In this document: piece by piece, positions 44,171 through 53,487 of the stretch
Layout: each line of letters starts with the position of its first letter
How positions within the stretch are numbered: position 1 is the stretch's first letter
DNA from: JBHJGO01 sp050331715
GTDB lineage: Bacteria > Cyanobacteriota > Cyanobacteriia > Cyanobacteriales > Microcoleaceae
Direction of reading: 5' to 3'
Length of the DNA stretch: 64,000 nucleotides
Assembly: GCA_050331715.1 (NCBI GenBank)
Contig: JBHJGO010000124.1
Location: forward strand, 1-64,000
Notes under the pieces: generated by a model
Database searches by the model: none
What the model saw: only the letters and a program-made list of their open reading frames with translations
What the model was told of the DNA's origin: nothing
Position numbers and translations under genes: made by a program

Positions 44171-44753
44171 GGCTATTTAACCTTCTTCAGCTTTTGCTAC
44201 CTAAAATTCTATCGGTTCAAAGTGACCTCAAACGACCGTCACATTCAACGAAATAACATGAAAGATTTTAGGCGAGATCATCGAACGTCTCAACCATACC
44301 TTCCGACAACGCATCGTTCGCACTGCTATTTCGCTAAATCAGGGTGGACAGCGGTTCCGAACACAGACGAGGTTGTGAGAGAACTTTGCCACCGACACGT
44401 CTCGTTACCACAGCGATGTTTCTGATTCCAGCAGAAATGAGATTGTCAGGAGATTTGTTCGCTATGGTGCAATCCCAACTCTAAAATTGATTATGGGGCT
44501 TTGACATCATAGACCTTCAACGTATCCCGCTGCACCACTTCTTGAGAACTGACCGCAGCTTTTTCGACAATGATTCGCAGCAAGAAGAGGTTGAGCCGTA
44601 CCGTCTGCAACTACATCAGGTTGAGGTTGTTCTAGAGCAGTCATTTGAGCAGAATTTTCAATTGGAAGAATTACTGAGTCAGTCGTTTCAAGTTTTACAG
44701 CAGACTCGTGCAGATTTAGAGGATGTTTGAAAAGTTCTAGGAAGTAAATTCTA
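44171..44753. other. 583-bp gap with unresolved coding fragments
   Basis: No complete gene is convincing. On the plus strand one frame (about 44259-44506) reads coherently, KILGEIIERLNHTFRQR and later NEIVRRFVRYGAIPTLKL, but contains TGA in the middle. A 62-codon plus frame at 44542-44730 (Q/E-rich, VEVVLEQSFEQNFQLEELLS) overlaps a minus-strand stretch. That stretch reads TALEQPQPDVVADGTAQPLL, then after a one-base slip RIIVEKAAVSSQEVVQRDTL KVYDVKAP to TAA at 44491. Either could be a decayed gene; I cannot decide. Confidence 0.4.
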
Positions 44754-46796
44754 TCACTGATTAGAATTTCGGCCTCTGAAGAATCGACCAAGATTTTTGA
44801 GCGTAGGTTTGGAGATCTTTCGGGAAGGAGGTTGAATGTCTGGTCGAAAGATGTCTGGATTGAATATATCAACCTGATCTTGATTCATGACATCTTGTGT
44901 GCCTTGATTTTCAGGGGCTTGGTTACTGGCGGTTTGATGGATTACTGGAGGACGAGGAACTTCTGGTGGGGTTCCGAATGGTGCTTTAGAAAGATCTGGA
45001 ATTTCATTTGAAACTCTATTTGAAATGTTTCTTATTTGCCCCTCTCTTGTTTGAGTATTGCTTGACTGGCGGCGATTGGTGGGCTTTTGGTTGGCGGACT
45101 GTTTATTGGTAGACTTGTCACGTCGATCTTTCTGAGATGAATTTGAGCTGATGGCTGGATTCAAACCATCTTCTAGGGTTGGTTGCCAAACTTCTGACTC
45201 CTCTTCTTCTGAGCGGTTATCAGGTTCATAGTCTGAAAGCTGAAGGCTTGATTGGTCAAATGCCTCCTTCAACTGTCTTCGCAATAATCTTTGAATATAA
45301 AGATGCTGTCCTGGTTGAACCGTTGTTATCGTTCGCACTAGCAACAAGCTTTTACCCAAACTTTCCAAGCCTTCAACTTGGGTTGGTTGGATCACGATAT
45401 CTGGGCAATCTGACTGAAGTTGACGACCCACTGCCTCAATCAACGAGTAGGCAGAATCTAGATTCACTTCGTAGGCCAGAGGAATATCAACTTTGGCATT
45501 AATATACTGCTTAGAATAATTGACAATTGAGCCAATCTCGCCATTTCTAATAATTTGAAGCTGACCATCGGGGTGTCGCACTTGAGTGGTTCGAAGTTCG
45601 ATGGCTTCAACGAAGCCTTCAATGCTTCGTTCCTCCATTCGACCTGCTTGAATGTAGTCTCCCACCAAATAATAGTTTTCAAATAAAATTAGGAATCCAC
45701 AGACAATATCATTAATTAAGTTCTGAGCACCGAAACCCACCGCCAAACCTAGAATTCCAGCACCAGCCAGAATGGGGGTGGGATCAACCTTGAACAGACC
45801 TAGCGCTACAACCAATGCTGCAAAGTAAATCCCATACCGGGCAAAATTATTGACCAGGGGCGCAATGGTGAGCCGCCGCTTCTTTTGAGTCTCTGTCAGT
45901 CCTTCCGTTTGGGCTGCAAATTCATCAACCAGTACTCCGGCCAATTCGATTAACAAGCAAGAAAAGAAGTAGGTTCCAATCACTCCAATCACTCTGTAGC
46001 CGTACCAAGCTAGCCAAACAGTTGGATTGGTATATCGAAAAACAATACTTGCTGTTCCCACATAAATCACAAATTCCAGGCAACGTTTCAGGGCCGGTAG
46101 CAAGCCTCTGAACCGTTCATAGAACTTCAGAATCCGATTGGAATTGGCGAACCGCGCGGATAAGCCATCGAGGGTGTCGATCAAGATAGGAATGGCATTG
46201 AGGATTAACATTACCAAAGAAATTGTCAGATAGGTTCCTAATCCCCAGTAGAAAACCTTGGTAACACTTGTGGGAACTTGTAAAAATTGAGCACAGAGAA
46301 CCGCTGTCCAGATCCAAGTCCCCGTAACCAGGATTCGAGTCAGGAGCGTAAAAAATAGCCCAATACTCTCATCGTTACCCTGGATTTGGTCAACGTCCTT
46401 GGCAGCCGTACTGACTTTATCAATCAAATCAGGAACGGCCTGTAGCAATAATTTAACAATGAAAACCAGGAGAACACATTTAACTAGAGCAACGCCTGTG
46501 GCGACCCAGAACTCCTGTGGCGTTGCCTTCAACAGGTTTAGTTGAAACTCTAAAACGCTTTTCTTCTGGTAAATGATGTAACCATTGACCCCGATGAGAC
46601 ACAGGCATAGAAGTGCACAGAGCAATAACAAAATGACTCTGACTTGGCCACGGTAGCGAGCGGATTTGCTTTTGGGGTTTTCTAGAGCAGAGGAAACGAT
46701 TGCCTTGAAAGCAACGCCGACAATCCAGTTTACTAGCACAAAGACTGAAACCAGGATACCCAGCTCAATGCCGGTAACAACAATATCTTGAATCAT
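44754..46796 (-). CDS. MscS-family mechanosensitive ion channel
   Basis: A 680-aa pressure-relief channel of the large MscS type. An N-terminal set of about seven to eight spans (for example IELGILVSVFVLVNWIVGVA and VILLLLCALLCLCLIGVNGY) precedes the canonical pore-forming helix: AGAGILGLAVGFGAQNLIND (residues ~345-365), then CGFLILFENYYLVGDYIQAG. The MscS beta domain carries RTTQVRHPDGQLQIIRNGEI. A disordered ~150-residue C-terminal tail is rich in N, Q, S and P. The pore Gly/Ala pattern is normal. Monocistronic. Closely followed by the unresolved gap on its downstream side. Confidence 0.92.
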   Translation of the reverse strand: MIQDIVVTGIELGILVSVFVLVNWIVGVAFKAIVSSALENPKSKSARYRGQVRVILLLLCALLCLCLIGVNGYIIYQKKSVLEFQLNLLKATPQEFWVATGVALVKCVLLVFIVKLLLQAVPDLIDKVSTAAKDVDQIQGNDESIGLFFTLLTRILVTGTWIWTAVLCAQFLQVPTSVTKVFYWGLGTYLTISLVMLILNAIPILIDTLDGLSARFANSNRILKFYERFRGLLPALKRCLEFVIYVGTASIVFRYTNPTVWLAWYGYRVIGVIGTYFFSCLLIELAGVLVDEFAAQTEGLTETQKKRRLTIAPLVNNFARYGIYFAALVVALGLFKVDPTPILAGAGILGLAVGFGAQNLINDIVCGFLILFENYYLVGDYIQAGRMEERSIEGFVEAIELRTTQVRHPDGQLQIIRNGEIGSIVNYSKQYINAKVDIPLAYEVNLDSAYSLIEAVGRQLQSDCPDIVIQPTQVEGLESLGKSLLLVRTITTVQPGQHLYIQRLLRRQLKEAFDQSSLQLSDYEPDNRSEEEESEVWQPTLEDGLNPAISSNSSQKDRRDKSTNKQSANQKPTNRRQSSNTQTREGQIRNISNRVSNEIPDLSKAPFGTPPEVPRPPVIHQTASNQAPENQGTQDVMNQDQVDIFNPDIFRPDIQPPSRKISKPTLKNLGRFFRGRNSNQ

Positions 46797-47069
46797 TCTC
46801 GTCAGGGGTTAAGTCACTAAGGGTATAACCAATACAGCTCAGAACAGGCAGGTGTTCCATCGCCAGCTTTACGAATGGGCAGTGGCTGACTTTTCCAAGT
46901 AGATGCCTAACACAATTAAAGCAAATGCTACTCCCTGTTAAAAGATTTGGATCTGCCGGAAAGGTACAGATGACTCAAGACATCAATCAGTTGAGAGGAA
47001 ATATGGAAGACAAAAATTTCACATACGGTTAGGATCGATCCAATCAGCCCCCGCAAACTTTTGTTCCGT

Positions 47070-47780
47070 ATGAACCTGATTTCCATTGCTCCGGATCTAT
47101 GGATCGCCAACCAACCCCTACGGTTCCTGGGGTTAGAAGTTGGCAGTCGAATGACAGTGGTGCGACTGCCGAGTCAAGATCTAGTCCTGATCTCGCCGAT
47201 TGAATTGCAAGAGAGCGATCGCCCAGTCCTTGATCAACTTGGCCCCGTTCGTCATATTATTGCTCCTAATCTATTCCATCATCTTTCCGTTGGGACAGCT
47301 CAGACGCTCTATCCCAAGGCAAAAGTTTGGGGAGTTAAGGGGCTGGCAGATAAACGATACGATTTAAAATTTGACGCGATCCTCACCCAACCGGGGAGTT
47401 TTGCAGAGGTTCTGGATTATCTACAATTTCAAGGACTTGGGGTGATTCTACCCGGTGGGATCAAGCTACTCCGCGAAACCGTGTTTTTTCATCGTCCGAG
47501 CCGTACCTTGATCCTGACCGACATCGCCTTTAATTTTGATCAAAACAATTCTCTGGTCACTCGCCTCGCTGCCCGGATCTTAGGATCCTATAAAACGCTA
47601 CGTCCGTCCCGACTTGAGAAATGGGGTAGTCGGGACAAAGCAATGGTTGCAGCCTCTGTCCGGCAAGTTCTGAGCTGGGACTTTGATCGGGTCATTCCAG
47701 GCCATGGCTCCGTTTTAAACTCAGACGGTCGAGCGCAGTTCAAAGCCGGATATGAGTGGTTTTTGGGTCAGGCGCTCTAA
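47070..47780 (+). CDS. DUF4336 (metallo-beta-lactamase-like) protein
   Basis: ATG 47070 (MNLISIAPDLWIANQPLRF) gives ~236 aa. The MBL-like pattern shows VVRLPSQDLVLISPIELQES, VRHIIAPNLFHHLSVGTAQT, and VIPGHGSVLNSDGRAQF, with the final GHG. The classical HxHxDH metal motif is degenerate, as in DUF4336 proteins, which are of unknown substrate. Intact; no partner gene in the same operon until the GluR0-type gene 120 bp on. Confidence 0.85.
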   Translation: MNLISIAPDLWIANQPLRFLGLEVGSRMTVVRLPSQDLVLISPIELQESDRPVLDQLGPVRHIIAPNLFHHLSVGTAQTLYPKAKVWGVKGLADKRYDLKFDAILTQPGSFAEVLDYLQFQGLGVILPGGIKLLRETVFFHRPSRTLILTDIAFNFDQNNSLVTRLAARILGSYKTLRPSRLEKWGSRDKAMVAASVRQVLSWDFDRVIPGHGSVLNSDGRAQFKAGYEWFLGQAL

Positions 47781-47900
47781 AACTTCAAAATGTGATAGAA
47801 AAGTTAATAATAGTCTGATGTGGATTGAGGTGTTCTATTTGTCCGGTTAATGTATCGGTGAATCTGTATCTGAGCCTGGAGCTGTTTTTCGCTTAGAGCT

Positions 47901-49019
47901 ATGATTCGAAAACTTATCTTAACCCTCGTTGTCTGCTGTACCCCCTTAACACTTCTACCGGGGCAGGCTCAGCCCTACGAACCATACCAATCCGAAACGT
48001 ATCAAACCGATCCCGTTAAAAAGCTGCGGGGCGGGGTTGCAGGCAGTCCACCCTTCACAATGTGGAATGTCAACAGACCTGAAGGTATCAGTACAGAGAT
48101 CTGGCAGACCATTGCCAGTCAGGAACAATGGGACTATGAATGGGTTCCGGCCTACAACATGAATAATGTTTTTGATCGCACCCTGGCTGGGGATCTGGAT
48201 ATTGTTATCGGGCCAATTAGCATCACCTCCAAGCGTCTGAGAAAAGTCACCTTCACGCAACCGTTTTACCAAGCTAAAATTGGTGTCCTTCTGCCAGGAG
48301 CCAAGCCAACCCTCTGGAGTCGCGTCCGTCCCCTGTTTGGTGTTGCTGCTATTTCTTCGATTGGGCTGATCGTTGCTGGATTATTTGTTGTCGGAAATCT
48401 TCTCTGGGTGGTGGAGAAAGATGCCAAAGGAACCCATTTTCCCAGCGACTACTGGCATGGGGTTGGAAATGGTATGTGGTTTGCTCTGGTGACATTAACT
48501 ACAGTGGGCTATGGGGATCACACCCCCACTACACCAATCGGTCGTCTGATTGCCGGAATTTGGATGATCGTCACCATGGTCATGGTGTCGTCACTGATTG
48601 CCGGATTAACCACAGCACTCACCCTCTCACTGTCCGGGGAAACAGTCGAACGATTTGTTCAACCCTCAGATCTGGAGGATGCTGAGGTTGCTGTGGTTTC
48701 AGGCACAACGGGGGAAGAATGGGCCAAGGTCTACAAAGCCCAACTCAATCCCACGGCAGAGCTTTCCCAAGCTGTGGCGCTGCTAAAAGCCGGTAAAGTT
48801 GATGGGGTTGTATTTGATGTGCCAGCCTTGCAACATTACCTAAAAGAACATCCAGAGGCTCCTCTGCGCGTTGCAGCATTCTCCCTGGCAGAGGAAAGCT
48901 ATGGGTTTGTCTTACCACAAGGCAGTCCCATAAAAAATGAGCTGGATATTGCCCTACTGGAAATGCAGGAATCTGGAAAACTAGAAGAAATTGTTGAAGA
49001 TTGGTTAGAATTACAGTAA
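47901..49019 (+). CDS. GluR0-type ligand-gated potassium channel
   Basis: A prokaryotic ionotropic glutamate-receptor relative: an exported ligand-binding protein fold interrupted by a potassium-channel pore. The 372-aa protein has a signal peptide (IRKLILTLVVCCTPLTLLPG QAQ). Ligand half S1 (residues ~40-135) includes GSPPFTMWNVNRPEGISTEI and ITSKRLRKVTFTQPFYQAK. The first span follows (ISSIGLIVAGLFVVGNLL), then the pore loop TLTTVGYGDHTP with filter TVGYGD at residues 201-206. The last span (GIWMIVTMVMVSSLIAGLTT) leads to ligand half S2 (VAVVSGTTGEEWAKVY … SYGFVLPQGSP). Arg, Thr and Asp residues of amino-acid binding are plausible, but the ligand is not determined. Confidence 0.92.
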   Translation: MIRKLILTLVVCCTPLTLLPGQAQPYEPYQSETYQTDPVKKLRGGVAGSPPFTMWNVNRPEGISTEIWQTIASQEQWDYEWVPAYNMNNVFDRTLAGDLDIVIGPISITSKRLRKVTFTQPFYQAKIGVLLPGAKPTLWSRVRPLFGVAAISSIGLIVAGLFVVGNLLWVVEKDAKGTHFPSDYWHGVGNGMWFALVTLTTVGYGDHTPTTPIGRLIAGIWMIVTMVMVSSLIAGLTTALTLSLSGETVERFVQPSDLEDAEVAVVSGTTGEEWAKVYKAQLNPTAELSQAVALLKAGKVDGVVFDVPALQHYLKEHPEAPLRVAAFSLAEESYGFVLPQGSPIKNELDIALLEMQESGKLEEIVEDWLELQ

Positions 49020-49245
49020 CTCGCCTGGATTAAAAGTAGGAAGATTAACAGGATTTTTCGACAGCGCGTGGATTGAAACGGCTGCTGGGTTAGAATTCAG
49101 AATTGACTAAAGTTGTGATCCGAATCTAAACGCATCCAGCTACAATGAAAGGATGTCAGTCAATACTCTGAACCAGGGTGATAACCGACAGGGCCATAAC
49201 CATCCGTGGGGTCAAATTCGTGTTCCTCATTGGCACGGCTGAACG

Positions 49246-50175
49246 ATGAAAAATCCTAACCTGTCAACTAAGTCAGAAACTTTTCTAAGCTACCTCCTCA
49301 GACCTTTTCCTGCTTTTTTGTCTGGGGCAGTTGCAGGGTCTCTTGTCACGGTTTACGGCACTCTGACTCAGGTCAATTTATTCCATTATTTGAAATCAAA
49401 CTATCGAGATATCGTTCCATTTTACGGCGACTTGCTAGGATTTTCCGGCAAGCCTTTTCAAAGCCGAAGTGGATTAGAGGGGGCACTGAGCTTGGGGTTA
49501 GGTGTCAATCCTCAAACCCTGGAAATTTACGCTTCGTCGAACTCTGTTTGTGAGTCGGCTATTCTTTCAGGTGATCAGGTGCTTAACAATACAGGTGATA
49601 CCTCTCAGCCTCAATCCCAGATGTCTGTTGAGTTATTTCAGCAACAGGTTGAGGATATTACTAAAACTGGGCTAGGCAATCTGGAGGTGATGGGAACATA
49701 GGGAAAAGCAAAAATTGAAATCAATCTTTTGAAAAAACAGCCTACTTGTATCCGCACCCCTGAAAATATCCAGGTTCTTGAACAATTGCTCCAGGCTAGG
49801 AAATGGCGTGAAGCCGATCTCAAGACCTATGAAATTATGCTGGCAGTGACAAAGCGCAAAGCTGTAGGCCATCTGGATAGTCCATCGATTGAGAGCTTCC
49901 CCTGCCCGGAACTGCAAGCTATTGATCGGCTCTGGCAGCAAGAATCGGGTGGGCTATGGGGGCTAGGCGTCCAGAAGGAGATTTATCAGAGAGCAGGCAA
50001 TCGTCCATCCTCTGAAGAATCCCAAACCTATAATCTGGATGCCTACGTTCAATTTAATGATCTCGTCCGATGGATTCAGACCAGTGACAATGGCAAAGAA
50101 AGCTGGAAACCTGCTGAGCAACACATTTTTTCTCTTGATGCCCCGGAAGGTCATTTGCCCCGTTTAGAGCAATAG
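49246..50175 (+). pseudogene. GUN4-domain membrane protein split by in-frame TAG
   Basis: One frame runs from ATG 49246 through a membrane span (~residues 22-42, FPAFLSGAVAGSLVTVYGTL) and a linker to TAG 49699-49701 (…NLEVMGT). It then continues in the same frame (GKAKIEINLLKKQP…) into a GUN4 domain: LLQARKWREADLKTYEIMLA, GHLDSPSIESFPCPEL, IDRLWQQESGGLWGLGVQKE and APEGHLP. GUN4 domains bind porphyrins and regulate Mg-chelatase or act in signalling. TAG 50173-50175 ends this part. A further 41 codons to TAG 50299-50301 (…ARNLLYARVAACEQ) resemble the tails of other GUN4 proteins, so a second interruption is possible. Without readthrough the porphyrin domain is lost from the first product; a TTG-type start near 49729 could make it alone. 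Confidence 0.8.
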
Positions 50176-50366
50176 GGAACTGGAATTGAACAGACACAAC
50201 CGGGGTTTAAGCTGGTTTCTTCTAAGTCCCTGCCCTTGACCTCCCAGGAGATTCAAGCCAGGAATTTGCTATACGCTCGGGTTGCAGCCTGTGAACAGTA
50301 GCTCTAGAAAATTTTTGTGATTCTCGCTAGGATCGGCACGAAGCAGTTGCACCCCCGATCAGAACA

Positions 50367-50963
50367 ATGAATCTAGCCCGAACCTCAGATAACGATCCAA
50401 TTCGCGTTGATTTTTTGCCGCAGAACCTCCTGGGAATGACCGGTCAGCTTGGCATGACCATGGCTCCTGGTAAACAACATCACGGCATGCATTTTCTCTG
50501 GGAACGCAATCTAGCCCAGGATCTCGACCAACTGCGATCTCACTACAAAACAAATTGCCTGGTGTCACTCATTGAACAGCGGGAACTGGATGACGTTAAA
50601 ATCCCTACCTTATTTTCAGAAGCACAGGCCCGTGGGATGCAAACCTACTGGTTTCCAATTCCAGACATGCAAGTTCCTGTATCGGTGACAGAAGTGGTTC
50701 AAGTCGTTAAAGACATTCTGGCCCTACTACAACAGGGTCAAGTTGTTGTGGTTCACTGTATGGGCGGTCTGGGACGCACAGGGGTGATTGTGTCCTGTTG
50801 CCTGGTTGCCCTGGGTCATGAACCGGATGCAGCAATTGCCAAAGTCCGCCAGACCCGTGAATATACCGTTGAAACGCAGCAGCAAGAAGAGTTTGTCGCG
50901 GAATTTTCTCAAGCCTGGACACAGGATTTCAATACTCAATTTGTGACTTTGGTGACTCCATAG
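50367..50963 (+). CDS. Dual-specificity/tyrosine protein phosphatase-like protein
   Basis: The 198-aa cytoplasmic protein has the Cys-phosphatase signature HCMGGLGRTG (HC-x5-R-T) within VVVVHCMGGLGRTGVIVSCC. The general-acid region is WFPIPDMQVPVSVTEVVQVV, with Asp in the PDM loop. It resembles the CDKN3/KAP-like group of dual-specificity phosphatases. It probably removes phosphate from Tyr or Ser/Thr, or from a phospho-lipid/sugar. It faces the Ser/Thr kinase gene with 23 bp between their ends, an attractive but unproven pairing. Confidence 0.88.
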   Translation: MNLARTSDNDPIRVDFLPQNLLGMTGQLGMTMAPGKQHHGMHFLWERNLAQDLDQLRSHYKTNCLVSLIEQRELDDVKIPTLFSEAQARGMQTYWFPIPDMQVPVSVTEVVQVVKDILALLQQGQVVVVHCMGGLGRTGVIVSCCLVALGHEPDAAIAKVRQTREYTVETQQQEEFVAEFSQAWTQDFNTQFVTLVTP

Positions 50964-50986
50964 CTGGATACAGGCTTTGAAACGTT

Positions 50987-52459
50987 CTATGACTGTAGTC
51001 GTTTCAGAACGAGATAAATCAAGCGAAAGATAATCATTCCGAGGGCCGCAATCAGCGCCATAAAGACAGGGACAACTAGAAGGGGCGATCGCAATTGATT
51101 CACCAGCAGCAAGGCTAACCCCAGGGAAATTCCCACCAAAATTAACAAGTCCCATTTCTCAATCCAACGTTGGAACAGGGAAAACCCCAAGCCCCCCGCC
51201 ACCACTAGCCCGATTACTCCCAGAACAGGCATAGAATTGACGCCTCTAAGCAATAAAGCCAGTCCGACCAGCCCCGTTTCAAACCCAGTGAAAGCAGCAT
51301 TACTAATCAGCTCAAGGGTTGAGAATCGTCGTCGTGTTGCTAGAGGTTGGGAAGGCGGAGCCGATGGAGGTGGTTTAACGGGAGAATGTTGTACGGCTGT
51401 GGGAGGTGGAGCCGCCAGGGGAGTTGATGTTGATTGATGGGGCGGTTGCGCTTGAACCCTTGGAGTTCCCAGGCCCGACGATGGAGTTGAAGGTGGTCTA
51501 GCGGTTGAAGGGCTGCTGGAACTTAAGGCCCACAATACCTGCTCCGCTGAACCGAAGCGATCGCTGGGGGTCGGCATCAACATTCGATCCAGAACTGTGG
51601 CCAATTCATCGGAGACCTGGATAGACTGTCGCCAGTGCCATTCATTGCTGTAGCTATCGTAGAGATCCTGGGGGTCTTTTCCAGTTAGCAGCATAATGCA
51701 GGTAACCGCCAGGGCATACAGGTCAGTAGAGGGAAACACACTCTGTCCCCGCATCTGTTCCGGCGGTGCAAATCCCATGGAATAAATCCCAGTCGATTTA
51801 CCACTACTAGTAGCCTGGGTAATTTGTTTCACTGCACCGAAGTCCAACAGATAAAGTTGCCCATTGCGATGGCGCATAATATTCGAGGGTTTGATGTCCC
51901 GGTGAATGACTTCCTGATCATGGACAAATTGCAGGATTTTTAGAATGGCTTCCAGGACTTCCCGAACCTGGGCCTCTGGAAACGGGCCTTTTTTACTCAG
52001 CTCGGCCTCCAGATCTTGACCGTCAATGTATTCCTGCACCAGATAGAAAAACTGTTGGGACTGCGAGGAGTGCCACGCCTGGGTTTGCAACGGGAAATAG
52101 GCGAGTAAATTTGGAATCTGAGGGTGTTGATTGCCCAACCGATCAAGTACCAGTGCCTCTCGTTCGAACAAATTCTGGGCCACCGCTAGCTGCTGCGGAC
52201 TTAGGTCTCCGGCTGGCTGAAACTGCTTTACTACACAGCTTCTCAAGGTTGGAGACCGCCGATCCTTTGCCAGAAATGCAGCACCAAACCCCCCTTGACC
52301 CAGCAGGCGTTCCGGCAGATAGCGACCATCGAGAATTAAGGGCATCCCACAGGTCGTACAGAACTTTTGCTGTACGGTTTTCAAAGTGGTGCGATCATCT
52401 AAATCAGTAAAGGAATTCTCAGGTCGTGGACAGCTAGGACGAGTACACAGAATCTTCAT
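50987..52459 (-). CDS. Serine/threonine protein kinase with zinc-ribbon N-terminus
   Basis: The 490-aa protein begins with a Cys4-type motif (CTRPSCPRPENS … KFCTTCGMPL) and then a complete eukaryotic-like kinase. Gly loop LLGQGGFGAAFLAKD and the ATP Lys in CVVKQFQP lead to HRDIKPSNIM (catalytic loop) and DFGAVKQI (DFG). The activation-loop APE-type motif is GFAPPEQM. Afterwards come a Pro-rich linker and four to five C-terminal membrane spans (VGLALLLRGVNSMPVLGVIG, VIAALGMIIFRLIYLVL). All catalytic residues are present. Cyanobacterial SpkB-like kinases have such N-terminal Cys motifs. Downstream of rbcR in the same direction. Confidence 0.92.
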   Translation of the reverse strand: MKILCTRPSCPRPENSFTDLDDRTTLKTVQQKFCTTCGMPLILDGRYLPERLLGQGGFGAAFLAKDRRSPTLRSCVVKQFQPAGDLSPQQLAVAQNLFEREALVLDRLGNQHPQIPNLLAYFPLQTQAWHSSQSQQFFYLVQEYIDGQDLEAELSKKGPFPEAQVREVLEAILKILQFVHDQEVIHRDIKPSNIMRHRNGQLYLLDFGAVKQITQATSSGKSTGIYSMGFAPPEQMRGQSVFPSTDLYALAVTCIMLLTGKDPQDLYDSYSNEWHWRQSIQVSDELATVLDRMLMPTPSDRFGSAEQVLWALSSSSPSTARPPSTPSSGLGTPRVQAQPPHQSTSTPLAAPPPTAVQHSPVKPPPSAPPSQPLATRRRFSTLELISNAAFTGFETGLVGLALLLRGVNSMPVLGVIGLVVAGGLGFSLFQRWIEKWDLLILVGISLGLALLLVNQLRSPLLVVPVFMALIAALGMIIFRLIYLVLKRLQS

Positions 52460-52470
52460 GCCAGACGAGA

Positions 52471-53487
52471 TTAATCCTGAGTTGAATTCACTGACGTGGT
52501 CTCAGGCTCCAGAACAATTGCATTAGTTTGACGGGTATGGGTATTCATGGGGGCGAGATCTAAGGATTGAGTGGTGAACTGAGGTAGGATGTCCCGCGTA
52601 AAGGCTTCCGCCGCTTTGGACTGGTAGCGATTCGCATTAATAATCAAGGACAACATGCGCTTGACTACCACCCCTTCAATCCTAGCGCGATGCAGGATTC
52701 CTGACTGCAATTCCCGTTCGATAGCTGAGGTTGAAACAAATGCTACCCCCAATCCCGCTTGAACGGTATTTTTAATCGCCTCGATTGAATTCAATTCCAT
52801 CTCAACCTTGAGCCGTCGTGGATCGATGTCACAGCGGGTCAACACCTGGTCAATCACTTTGCGGATGGTGGATTGAGAATCAAGGGCAATGAAGTCCAGC
52901 TTATAAAGATCCTCTTTCTCAATTTTGTCCAACTTAGCAAAGCGATGAAATACCGGCAAAATTAGGGCAAGTTCGTCCTCTAGATAGGGATAAACATTCA
53001 AGGAATCCTGAAGTTCAGTTGGGACTTCACCTCCGACAATCGCCAGATCAACTTGGCCATTGGCGACACTCCAGGCTGTACGACGAGTAGAATGGACGTG
53101 GAGCTGCACCGAAACCTCCGGATACTTGCGACGAAACAACCCAATCATGCGAGGTAACAGATAGGTTCCCGTGGTCTGGGACGCTCCAACAATCAGGGTT
53201 CCCCCCTGAAGATTTTGTAAATCTTCGATGGCCCGACAGGTTTCCTGGCAAAGACTGAGGATTTTCTCGCCATAGTCAAGCAGGAGATGTCCAGCCTCTG
53301 TCAACTTAGCCCGTCGCCCTCCCCGATCAAATAGGGGCACATTCAGTTGCTTTTCCAGGTTTTGCACTTGCAAACTGATGGCAGGCTGCGAAACATAAAG
53401 ACTGTCTGCTGCTCTTTTGAAGCTGCCCTCAGCCGAGATTGCTTTGAGAATCCGCAACTGATCTAGAGTAAAGGGGACATCTGACAT
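52471..53487 (-). CDS. rbcR: LysR-family RuBisCO/CO2-related transcription regulator (RbcR/Ycf30)
   Basis: A 338-aa LysR regulator: HTH FTLDQLRILKAISAEGSFKR AADSLYVSQPAISLQVQNLE, then a substrate-binding domain with LIVGASQTTGTYLLPRMIGL and FRRKYPEVSVQLHVHSTRRT. These blocks fit chloroplast Ycf30/cyanobacterial RbcR, controlling carbon-fixation genes in response to metabolites such as RuBP or NADPH; the closely related NdhR/CmpR cannot be excluded by eye. A disordered C-terminal tail of ~30 residues follows. It lies 11 bp upstream of the kinase gene, possibly one transcript. Confidence 0.87.
   Translation of the reverse strand: MSDVPFTLDQLRILKAISAEGSFKRAADSLYVSQPAISLQVQNLEKQLNVPLFDRGGRRAKLTEAGHLLLDYGEKILSLCQETCRAIEDLQNLQGGTLIVGASQTTGTYLLPRMIGLFRRKYPEVSVQLHVHSTRRTAWSVANGQVDLAIVGGEVPTELQDSLNVYPYLEDELALILPVFHRFAKLDKIEKEDLYKLDFIALDSQSTIRKVIDQVLTRCDIDPRRLKVEMELNSIEAIKNTVQAGLGVAFVSTSAIERELQSGILHRARIEGVVVKRMLSLIINANRYQSKAAEAFTRDILPQFTTQSLDLAPMNTHTRQTNAIVLEPETTSVNSTQD

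Noticed and set aside
44542..44730. 62-codon plus-strand frame rich in Q and E
   Set aside because: No ribosome-binding site or family, and the opposite strand shows an equally coding-like reading, so I left it unassigned within the gap entry.
46928..47110. 60-codon minus-strand frame over the DUF4336 start
   Set aside because: It overlaps a confident gene start, ends in a low-complexity segment and matches no family.
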